A stretch of 7,177 nucleotides of DNA. It comes from an uncultured Methanomassiliicoccales archaeon (GTDB lineage: Archaea; Thermoplasmatota; Thermoplasmata; Methanomassiliicoccales; Methanomethylophilaceae). A program made the position numbers and the translations under genes. Position 1 is the first letter of the stretch. The number at the start of each line of letters is the position of its first letter. Below the pieces are notes generated by a model. That model had not been told where the DNA came from. It ran no database searches and was given only the letters and a program-made list of their open reading frames with translations. Below, piece after piece: positions 1 through 5,102 of this stretch. The DNA lies in NCBI GenBank assembly GCA_934234005.1, contig CAKQHC010000080.1:1-7177 (forward strand). The letters run 5' to 3'.

Positions 1-2
1 AA

Positions 3-521
3 TTCAATTATGCCATATCGATTCCGAACAATGAGATGCGTGATGTGTTCGGAGAAATGATGGCCGAACACATTCAGAGAGGTTCGGCTCCCACTTTCAA
101 AATATTGTTTACCGGATTTGAAAGAAACGACATGAGTATGATCAAAGAATCGTTGACAACGATTCTTGACGATAACATTCCGTTCATTCTACTTTCCAAA
201 GAGAAAGATTATCAGCTTATCATCGGAGTTGCTGCAATGAGCAGTGAAGGAAAGTACGAGGTTTATCTGGAAAAAGAATCCGGAAACGGCAGAGCGGACA
301 TAATCATGAAACCGCGGCGCTCCGGATTGCCGAGTGTCATAATCGAACTGAAGAAATCCAGAGCCAAGAAAGATATGCAGACATATGCGGAACGCGCTCT
401 GTCTCAGATCAGGGAAAAAGATTACTTCCGTTCGATGAAAGGCAGGATTTTGGCGTATGGTATATGTTTCAACGGCAAAAATTTTGAGATCATATCCGAA
501 GAAATACAACAGCAGTTCTGA
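3..521 (+). CDS. C-terminal part of a PD-(D/E)XK nuclease-domain protein (AAA-ATPase/PDDEXK_9-like), 5' end missing
   Basis: The frame is open at the left edge, so 172 codons remain of a longer gene ending in TGA at 519-521. The first residues read FNYAISIPNNEMRDVF, resembling the SIPN-E-R-F linker that joins the predicted AAA-ATPase domain (PF09820) to the PD-(D/E)XK nuclease domain (PF08011). The ATG at 36 lies inside this linker and is unlikely to be the true start. The nuclease core is visible: Asp-99 of the fragment in GRADIIM, then Glu-115 and Lys-117 in IIELKK (codons at 297, 345 and 351), followed by the family-like ALSQIREKDY helix and a final strand YGICFNGKNFEI. Related proteins are often multicopy in gut archaea and bacteria, and their cellular role is not established. 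The domain call is fairly secure. The presence of an upstream ATPase domain is inferred from family architecture, because that part lies outside the window. Confidence 0.8.
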   Translation, partial: FNYAISIPNNEMRDVFGEMMAEHIQRGSAPTFKILFTGFERNDMSMIKESLTTILDDNIPFILLSKEKDYQLIIGVAAMSSEGKYEVYLEKESGNGRADIIMKPRRSGLPSVIIELKKSRAKKDMQTYAERALSQIREKDYFRSMKGRILAYGICFNGKNFEIISEEIQQQF

Positions 522-537
522 ATGACATGCCATCGAC

Positions 538-550
538 AACCGAAACGGTT
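538..550 (+). other. Small inverted repeat between the nuclease gene and the DHH gene
   Basis: AACCG, an AAA loop and CGGTT form a perfect 5-bp stem 17 bases after the nuclease-gene stop. It runs directly into the TATA-like TTTATTAAT of the DHH gene. It could be a weak 3' end signal or part of the promoter-proximal region. The stem is short enough to be chance. Confidence 0.25.
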
Positions 551-557
551 TATTAAT
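549..557 (+). promoter_or_regulatory. TATA-like box of the DHH phosphoesterase gene
   Basis: TTTATTAAT is centred about 25 nt before the ATG at 578 and is preceded by CGAAACGG, whose GAAA could act as a BRE. Archaeal transcription usually starts 22-28 nt downstream of the TATA centre, which places the start at or next to the ATG. No Shine-Dalgarno sequence precedes the start, so a leaderless or near-leaderless mRNA is inferred. Confidence 0.6.
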
Positions 558-577
558 CGCGCATTATCCGAGTTAAT

Positions 578-1546
578 ATGCTCGGAGCAATCGCAGAGGA
601 ACTAAAAGGTAAAAATAAAATCGTCCTGGTCCATGGGAATGCGGACATGGATGCCATCGGATCCGCCTATGCGATAATTTCATGCATTTCAGACGGTGTC
701 ATCTGTGCCCCCGGAGGAATAGACCGCATATCCAAGAATGCATGCGAACGCCTTGGCATATCAGTCATCGAATCATATGATCCATCGGAATACGACCTCA
801 CAGTCGTTGTGGATACTTCTTCTCCCGAGCAATTAAACCTCGATTCCGAACTTCCGGCCGATACAATCGTCATCGACCATCATATGCCTACTGGCAAATG
901 GGACGGATTCCGTTATTATTACGACGAATCCAGAACATCGTGTTGCGAAATTATATATGATCTTCTGATTGCAGCGAATACAGAAATAAACCGCAATGCA
1001 GCTCTCGCCCTGATGAGCGGAATGCTTACCGACAGCGGACGTTTCCAATTCGCAGATTCCAGACTTCTCAGAGTATTTTCCGAACTGATGGACAGATTCG
1101 GCATAGATATGGATGAAGCATACGCCGTGACCGAAAATGAAATAAGCATATCGGAAAGAATAGCTACTCTCAAAGCAATCGAACGTACCAAGTTCGACCG
1201 CGTAGGGACATTGATTGTAGCAACGTCGTACGGAGGCAGCTTCGAAGCATCATCCTGCAAAGCTATTATCTCTGCCGGCGCAGACGTCGTATTCGTCGGA
1301 TCACAGCGCGATGACGAATTTCGCATAAGCGCCAGAGCCACACAGGACTCCGTCCGCAGAGGAATAAACATGGGGGAAATCCTCAAAGGAATCGGCCAGG
1401 AAACCGTATCGGACGGCGGAGGCCACCCCGGTGCCGCCGGATTATCGGGAAGAGGAGATGTGGAGGCCTTGCTCCATATATGTATGCTCAAAACAATGGA
1501 TGTCTTCAGGGACATCAAGAATCGTGAAACGGTTTCAAAATCGTGA
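578..1546 (+). CDS. DHH/DHHA1-family phosphoesterase, NrnA-like (oligoribonuclease / pAp phosphatase type)
   Basis: This is a complete 322-residue protein, a usual length for stand-alone NrnA-like DHH proteins. The N-terminal DHH domain carries all the metal-binding motifs: motif I HGNADMDAIGS (His-19, Asp-23, Asp-25), motif II VVVDTS (Asp-79), motif III DHH (100-102) and motif IV GMLTDSGRF (Asp-152). The C-terminal DHHA1 substrate-binding domain ends in the signature GGGHPGAAG (280-288). Family members are Mn2+-dependent cytoplasmic enzymes that hydrolyse short oligonucleotides, 3'-phosphoadenosine 5'-phosphate or cyclic dinucleotide products. Which of these is the substrate cannot be read from the sequence. 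The ATG at 578 is chosen because MLGAIAEELKGKNKIVLVHG matches the usual short helix before motif I and because of the TATA spacing. No CBS or membrane domain is attached, unlike GdpP. The gene stands alone, convergent with tyrS. Confidence 0.92.
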   Translation: MLGAIAEELKGKNKIVLVHGNADMDAIGSAYAIISCISDGVICAPGGIDRISKNACERLGISVIESYDPSEYDLTVVVDTSSPEQLNLDSELPADTIVIDHHMPTGKWDGFRYYYDESRTSCCEIIYDLLIAANTEINRNAALALMSGMLTDSGRFQFADSRLLRVFSELMDRFGIDMDEAYAVTENEISISERIATLKAIERTKFDRVGTLIVATSYGGSFEASSCKAIISAGADVVFVGSQRDDEFRISARATQDSVRRGINMGEILKGIGQETVSDGGGHPGAAGLSGRGDVEALLHICMLKTMDVFRDIKNRETVSKS

Positions 1547-1549
1547 TAT

Positions 1550-1568
1550 GGCGGGGACATGCCCCGTC
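1550..1568 (+). terminator. Possible terminator hairpin between the convergent DHH and tyrS genes
   Basis: GGCGGGG and CCCCGTC form a 7-bp stem with one G-U pair around an ACATG loop, filling most of the 26-bp gap between the two stop codons. On the plus strand it is followed by TTTT (1579-1582) and TTTTTT (1588-1593), which lie inside the 3' end of tyrS in antisense. Archaeal RNA polymerase terminates mainly on T-runs, so the run at 1588 is the better candidate stop for the DHH transcript. In minus-strand RNA the stem has one mismatch and only a weak T-tract follows. Confidence 0.4.
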
Positions 1569-1572
1569 CGAA

Positions 1573-2646
1573 TCACAGTTTTCCGAGTTTTTTAAGTACT
1601 GCAACCATCGCCTCGTAGTTCTCGGGATTCTCCTCGAAGTACTTAGATACAGGTTCCAGAGTCTTTGCAAGTTCGTCGACTACTCCGGATTTGAGATCCA
1701 CAGGAGACAGATTGCAACCGTAGTACGCCTCTTTGAGCGAGTCGTAATCGGCGAAATCAATGGGTCCGCCGTATTTGTCGGGACGGTTGATGTGTAACCC
1801 TCCGTTTCTGGGGAATATTACATACTTGGCCATCATCAGCATGGGGTTTTTGGTCTCGGACATGTCGTTATCGCCGGGATTTTTGGGATCCGGACAATAT
1901 GCTTTCTTAATCTTCTTGGCTATGGAATCTCTGTTGTCGTGTATGTTGATGCTGTTGTTGGGATCGGACTTAGACATCTTCAGATCGACACCATTGAGAG
2001 ACGGTAAAAGAGGCGTGTGCAATGCAACAAGAGGTCTGTCGCGTCCCAGGTCCTTGGAGACTTCTTTGGCAAGCATATGAATGCGCCTCTGGTCCATGCC
2101 TGCATATGCCAGATCTATGTCCATAAAGAATATGTCCGCAGTTTGCATGAGCGGGTACAGAACCTTTGCCGTGTCTTTGTCGGCATCGTCCTCTCCGCGC
2201 CCCATAATTGTCATCGTCCTTTTGACACGCGCCATCGACGTGACTTTTCCGATTTTAATGACCATTTCCCAATAATCGGGATCCGCAACGAGATCGCTGG
2301 CGTATCTGAACACTACTCTGTCTGCGGGAACACCCAGAGCCATGAAACAATCCTCCATGTATCTGGCACACGTCCTTATATTGTCCAGGTCGCCACCCAG
2401 TTTATCGTTGATGCGTGCATGCCAGTCAGCCCAGAATATAGTCACCCTGAATCCGGCTTCGCACAGATCTCTGATTTTCTGAGTTACGAGAGCCCATCCG
2501 AAATGAACTAATCCCGAAGGTTCGAAACCGATGTATGCCGTGGGTTCCTCTTTCTCCGTCAAAAGTCTGCGCAATTCATCCTCGGTTACGAGTTCTTCCG
2601 CATTCCTCATGACCAGTGCCATGCGTTCGTCTATGCTCATTGCCAT
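1573..2646 (-). CDS. tyrS: Tyrosyl-tRNA synthetase, archaeal type
   Basis: This class I aminoacyl-tRNA synthetase charges tRNA-Tyr with tyrosine in the cytoplasm. From the ATG at 2646 it has 357 residues, somewhat longer than the roughly 306-residue Methanocaldococcus jannaschii enzyme. AYIGFEPSG (37-45) leads into the HIGH-equivalent HFGW (48-51), and KMSKS is at 223-227. Residues corresponding to the M. jannaschii tyrosine pocket are present: Tyr-38, Tyr-164, Gln-168, Asp-171 and Gln-186 (Y32, Y151, Q155, D158 and Q173 there). This argues for tyrosine rather than tryptophan. The C-terminal tRNA-binding part ends with a lysine-rich helix. The frame stays open to an ATG at 2706, but that overlaps hpt. 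The ATG at 2658 lies too close to the TATA box, so 2646 is chosen because it is 27.5 nt from the TATA centre. The ATG at 2640 (355 residues, MSIDERM) is the main alternative. Confidence 0.96.
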   Translation of the reverse strand: MAMSIDERMALVMRNAEELVTEDELRRLLTEKEEPTAYIGFEPSGLVHFGWALVTQKIRDLCEAGFRVTIFWADWHARINDKLGGDLDNIRTCARYMEDCFMALGVPADRVVFRYASDLVADPDYWEMVIKIGKVTSMARVKRTMTIMGRGEDDADKDTAKVLYPLMQTADIFFMDIDLAYAGMDQRRIHMLAKEVSKDLGRDRPLVALHTPLLPSLNGVDLKMSKSDPNNSINIHDNRDSIAKKIKKAYCPDPKNPGDNDMSETKNPMLMMAKYVIFPRNGGLHINRPDKYGGPIDFADYDSLKEAYYGCNLSPVDLKSGVVDELAKTLEPVSKYFEENPENYEAMVAVLKKLGKL

Positions 2647-2669
2647 ACTGTCTCGCATGGTATGAACCT

Positions 2670-2677
2670 TATTAATA
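2670..2677. promoter_or_regulatory. Shared palindromic TATA box of the divergent tyrS/hpt promoters
   Basis: TATTAATA is its own reverse complement and is the only strongly AT-rich element in the 54-bp gap. Its centre (2673.5) lies exactly 27.5 nt from the A of the hpt ATG (2701) and 27.5 nt from the A of the tyrS ATG (2646). One element is thus positioned to direct leaderless transcripts in both directions. Neither side has a Shine-Dalgarno sequence or a clear BRE. Confidence 0.65.
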
Positions 2678-2700
2678 CTGAGTGTTCGGTATCCTGAGCG

Positions 2701-3291
2701 ATGCAACCGAGTACGGAAGCCATAAAAAAAGCATTCACGGAAGGCCCCGTGATCAGTATGGACGGATACAACTATTTCGTCAGTCCTCTCAGCGACGGAA
2801 TACCTTCCGTTACGAAACAGCTTCTGGACGAGATTGCAGATAATGTGGTTGCATTATGCGAACTGGACTGCGACATGCTGTTGGCACCGGAGGCAATGGG
2901 CATTCCCATAGCGTCCGCGGTCACGATGCGCACCGGCATACCGTACTCCGTGATAAGAAAAAGACAATACCTGCTGCCGGGCGAGATAACTTTGTTTCAG
3001 GCTACAGGGTATTCAAAGGCGCATATGTACATAAACGGCGTGAACAAAGGCGACCGCGTAGTAATCGTAGATGATGTAGTCAGTACTGGCGGAACTCTGA
3101 AAGCCACCGTCAAAGCGCTGAAAGACCACGGAATTACCGTCTCCGAAATCTGCGTCATATTCGACAAGTGCGCGGATATCCGTGCACTTTCCGAGGAAAT
3201 CGGGGTTCCCATCAGAGCGATTTTGAAAGTTGCCGTCGTGGACGGCCGCCCCACAATACTGCGTCGACTGGATCCAGTAGGTTCTGTTTAA
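2701..3291 (+). CDS. hpt: Hypoxanthine/guanine phosphoribosyltransferase, archaeal HptA type
   Basis: This purine salvage enzyme transfers the phosphoribosyl group of PRPP to hypoxanthine or guanine, giving IMP or GMP, in the cytoplasm. The protein has 196 residues, close to the usual size of archaeal HPRTs. The type I PRTase fold (PF00156) is clear: the PRPP-binding loop VVIVDDVVSTGGTL spans 120-133 with the paired Asp-124/Asp-125. Family-like blocks precede it: YFVSPLSDGIPSV (25-37), LLAPEAMGIPIA (60-71), IRKRQYLLPGE (85-95) and ATGYSKAHMYINGV (101-114), typical of the archaeal group. Adenine phosphoribosyltransferase is a related alternative, often given by automated annotation; the RKR-Y-LPGE and TGYSK blocks favour HptA. 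The ATG at 2701 fits the TATA spacing. It is divergent from tyrS, probably through a shared promoter. The stop codon overlaps the TATA box of the next gene. Confidence 0.9.
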   Translation: MQPSTEAIKKAFTEGPVISMDGYNYFVSPLSDGIPSVTKQLLDEIADNVVALCELDCDMLLAPEAMGIPIASAVTMRTGIPYSVIRKRQYLLPGEITLFQATGYSKAHMYINGVNKGDRVVIVDDVVSTGGTLKATVKALKDHGITVSEICVIFDKCADIRALSEEIGVPIRAILKVAVVDGRPTILRRLDPVGSV

Positions 3292-3296
3292 TAATA
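3287..3296 (+). promoter_or_regulatory. TATA-like box of the TctA gene, overlapping the hpt stop codon
   Basis: TTTAATAATA is centred about 25 nt before the GTG at 3316 and includes the hpt stop codon TAA (3289-3291). It would give a leaderless GTG-initiated mRNA. Read-through from hpt is also possible, as no terminator separates the two genes. Confidence 0.5.
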
Positions 3297-3315
3297 TGTT
3301 TGCGAAACACCATAC

Positions 3316-4575
3316 GTGGATCCTTTACTCGTTTCCTTATGTTTGACAATGTGTCTTGCGGGTTGTTTGCTCGGTCTATTCAGCGGTATAGTGCCGGGAA
3401 TACACGTCAACACCCTGTCGTCAATGCTTCTGGTTGCTTACCCGGCGATACAATCCGCCCTATCCGGCGTAACCGATGCAAACGGATCGGCCGTTGCCGT
3501 TGCATGCTGTGTGATATCGGCTTCGGTAGTCCATTCGTTCGTAGATTTCGTACCGTCCGTATTTGTCGGCGCACCGGACGATGCCGATGCCGTTGCCGTT
3601 TTACCCGGACACAGACTGCTGTTAGAGGGAAGAGGAATGGCGGCGGTACGTGCGGCTGCTTCCGGAAGTCTTGTGGGAGCATCGTGCGCGATACTGTTGG
3701 CTGTTCCGTTACAATATGTGATGAGTACATCAATCGGAAACAAAATAGACGGTTTGGCCGTTGCCGTTGCGCAGATTGCATCGTGTGTGGTTATATTCGG
3801 ATGCGGCCGCGGCATATCGAAGATATGGGGCGCGATGGCGTTTGTACTGTCGGGGGCATGGGGCGTAATTCTTGGCGGCCTGAACATTCCTATGTACGGA
3901 ATATTGGGAGAAGGAACGTACATGTTTCCTTTACTGTCAGGTCTGTTCGGCATTCCCGTATTGCTGTCGTCTTCCGGCAATACAAAAATACCTTGCCAAA
4001 AAGACGACGGAAAAGATCCTGCGGGAATGCGTCCGGGGTTCAGAGGAGTGCTCATGGGGTGCATGGCAGGATGGTTTCCGGGAATAACGTCCACTGTGGG
4101 GGCAAGCATGTCTGCCTGCATATTCAAAGAAACGCGTGCCGAATCGTTCATAGCCAATGTTGCTTCGATAGGTACCGTAACCTCGGTATTGTCAGTGGTG
4201 GCATTGTCCGTGTCGGGAAGCGGCAGGTCCGGAACCGCAATAGTACTCAGGGAACTGTGCGGGGAATCGCTGTACGGTACGGCGACCGCGTGCTTTATAA
4301 TTCTGCTGACAGCGGCTGCGGTGGCATCGCTGATTGGTTTCTACCTCACAATATGGTCCGGAAAAATCATGTCCCGTGCCGTATCCGGCATAAATGCCAA
4401 CCTGATGAATAAGTGTGTTCTTGCCTTCACTGCGGCATTGGTCTTATTACTTACCGGACCCATGGGGCTGGCCGTACTTGCAGTATCCGCGGTAATAGGT
4501 TTCATACCGCAGTCGTTCGGTATCAGCAGGATAGTTCTGTGCGGATGCCTCATGATGCCGGTTCTCATCGGATAA
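3316..4575 (+). CDS. TctA-family integral membrane protein (COG1784-like), orphan, GTG start
   Basis: This is a 419-residue, strongly hydrophobic protein with many predicted membrane segments. It is related to TctA, the large membrane subunit of tripartite tricarboxylate transporters, and closest in style to the archaeal COG1784 group of unknown substrate. A two-fold repeat is visible: LLGLFSGIVPGIHVNTLSSM (18-37) and LMGCMAGWFPGITSTVGASM (246-265) share G-x6-PGI spacing and lie in equivalent positions of the two halves. A conserved-looking loop, FVDFVPSVFVGAPDDAD (75-91), precedes VLPGHRLLLEGRG (95-107). A short charged hydrophilic stretch at about 223-240 joins the halves. No TctB-like small subunit or TctC-like binding protein is nearby, so the transport substrate and mechanism are unknown. 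The GTG at 3316 is chosen because the N-terminus runs straight into the first repeat and the TATA box is 25 nt upstream; the ATG at 3296 is out of frame. Confidence 0.85.
   Translation: MDPLLVSLCLTMCLAGCLLGLFSGIVPGIHVNTLSSMLLVAYPAIQSALSGVTDANGSAVAVACCVISASVVHSFVDFVPSVFVGAPDDADAVAVLPGHRLLLEGRGMAAVRAAASGSLVGASCAILLAVPLQYVMSTSIGNKIDGLAVAVAQIASCVVIFGCGRGISKIWGAMAFVLSGAWGVILGGLNIPMYGILGEGTYMFPLLSGLFGIPVLLSSSGNTKIPCQKDDGKDPAGMRPGFRGVLMGCMAGWFPGITSTVGASMSACIFKETRAESFIANVASIGTVTSVLSVVALSVSGSGRSGTAIVLRELCGESLYGTATACFIILLTAAAVASLIGFYLTIWSGKIMSRAVSGINANLMNKCVLAFTAALVLLLTGPMGLAVLAVSAVIGFIPQSFGISRIVLCGCLMMPVLIG
3489..3770 (+). repeat. Recurring GGCCGTTGCCGTTGC motif in the TctA gene
   Basis: The 15-mer occurs identically at 3489-3503 and 3756-3770, and its core GCCGTTGCCGTT again at 3589-3600. 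All copies are in the same frame and encode Ala-Val-Ala-Val, twice in hydrophobic segments and once next to the acidic loop. This is best explained by codon preference in an Ala/Val-rich protein. Confidence 0.5.
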
Positions 4576-4590
4576 ACCGAAAATTAAATC

Positions 4591-4624
4591 CGATAACGAA
4601 GGCGCGGATTCGCCTCCGTTATCG
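4591..4624 (-). terminator. Hairpin between convergent TctA and thioesterase genes, oriented for the thioesterase
   Basis: CGATAACGAAGGCG (4591-4604) and CGCCTCCGTTATCG (4611-4624) form a 14-bp stem around a 6-base loop. In minus-strand RNA all 14 positions pair, one as G-U; in plus-strand RNA the same position is an A-C mismatch. On the minus strand the stem is followed by GATTTAATTTTCGGTTT. This T-rich tail fits a 3' end for the thioesterase transcript; downstream on the plus strand there is no T-tract. Confidence 0.55.
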
Positions 4625-4639
4625 CGAAATTGATACGGT

Positions 4640-5026
4640 TCACTGCAACTTGGACTGCGCCTTGGCCATAAATTTGGCATTGTCGACAATAAAACGCTCG
4701 TGGGTTCCGGAACCGATTTCTCCGACGGCATCCTTCACAACAGCCCTGAACACGAGTCTCCTCCTGTCAACCTCGACAAGTTCCGTCTCACACACAACAT
4801 CGATGCCGACGGGCGATGCGGCCGAATGCGCTATGTCAAGATGCGTACCGACTGTACTGAATCCTTCGTCAAGATACGGGGCTACGCTTTCGCTGGCGGC
4901 GGCCTCGATCAACGCAATCATTGCCGGCGTCGCAAATACGTCAAGCGTTCCGCTTGCCATCGCTTTGGCTGTATTTTCAGCATTTACGGTTACTTTTTTG
5001 CATCCTTTGATGCCCGTTTCCAACAT
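4640..5026 (-). CDS. FlK-like hot-dog-fold acyl-CoA thioesterase
   Basis: This 128-residue protein is a typical single hot-dog domain of the fluoroacetyl-CoA thioesterase (FlK) family. Residues matching the FlK catalytic set are present at identical spacing: Thr-33, Glu-41, His-67 and Arg-111 correspond to FlK Thr-42, Glu-50, His-76 and Arg-120. They sit in the blocks ATPAMIALIEAAASESV, GTHLDIAHSAASPVG and GSGTHERFIVD. Family members hydrolyse acyl-CoA thioesters in the cytoplasm as dimers. Fluoroacetyl-CoA is the substrate only in the specialised Streptomyces enzyme; here the natural substrate is unknown and more likely a small acyl-CoA. The ATG at 5026 gives the family-like start MLETGIKG and lies 26 nt from the TATA centre. 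The gene is convergent with the TctA gene and divergent from the helicase gene, so it appears to be its own transcription unit. Confidence 0.88.
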   Translation of the reverse strand: MLETGIKGCKKVTVNAENTAKAMASGTLDVFATPAMIALIEAAASESVAPYLDEGFSTVGTHLDIAHSAASPVGIDVVCETELVEVDRRRLVFRAVVKDAVGEIGSGTHERFIVDNAKFMAKAQSKLQ

Positions 5027-5047
5027 GCCATCGGATACGTAGTACTG

Positions 5048-5056
5048 TTAAATAAA
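5048..5056 (-). promoter_or_regulatory. TATA-like box of the thioesterase gene
   Basis: On the minus strand this reads TTTATTTAA, centred 26 nt before the ATG at 5026. There is no Shine-Dalgarno sequence, so a leaderless mRNA is inferred. It is separate from the helicase TATA box about 25 bases away. Confidence 0.6.
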
Positions 5057-5073
5057 CCGCGCGCTCGTATAGT

Positions 5074-5081
5074 AGATATAA
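5074..5081 (+). promoter_or_regulatory. TATA-like box of the helicase gene
   Basis: AGATATAA is centred 25.5 nt before the ATG at 5103. It is weaker than the other boxes in the window, but its spacing is the same. No Shine-Dalgarno sequence precedes the ATG. Confidence 0.5.
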
Positions 5082-5102
5082 CGGTAACGGAATGCCCCCG
5101 AC

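Noticed and set aside
919..1560. A 213-codon open frame antisense to the DHH gene
   Set aside because: The DHH frame carries all the catalytic motifs; the antisense product is Ser/Pro-rich and resembles no family.
2647..2706. N-terminal extension of tyrS to the ATG at 2706 or 2658
   Set aside because: The 2706 start would overlap the hpt start codon and place the TATA box inside the gene. The 2658 start is only about 15 nt from the TATA centre. Neither extension resembles family N-termini.
3489..3770. GGCCGTTGCCGTTGC copies as a regulatory or mobile repeat
   Set aside because: All copies are in frame and encode Ala-Val runs in a membrane protein; codon bias is enough to explain them.
3168..4412. 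A 414-codon open frame on the plus strand overlapping the ends of hpt and most of the TctA gene
   Set aside because: Its product is rich in Arg and Cys with no recognisable domain, and it overlaps two genes with clear family signatures. It is a frame shadow of TctA codon usage.
4413..5042. A 209-codon plus-strand frame across the TctA 3' end and antisense to the thioesterase
   Set aside because: It crosses the convergent hairpin and conflicts with two well-supported genes; the product is low-complexity Ser/Thr/Ala.
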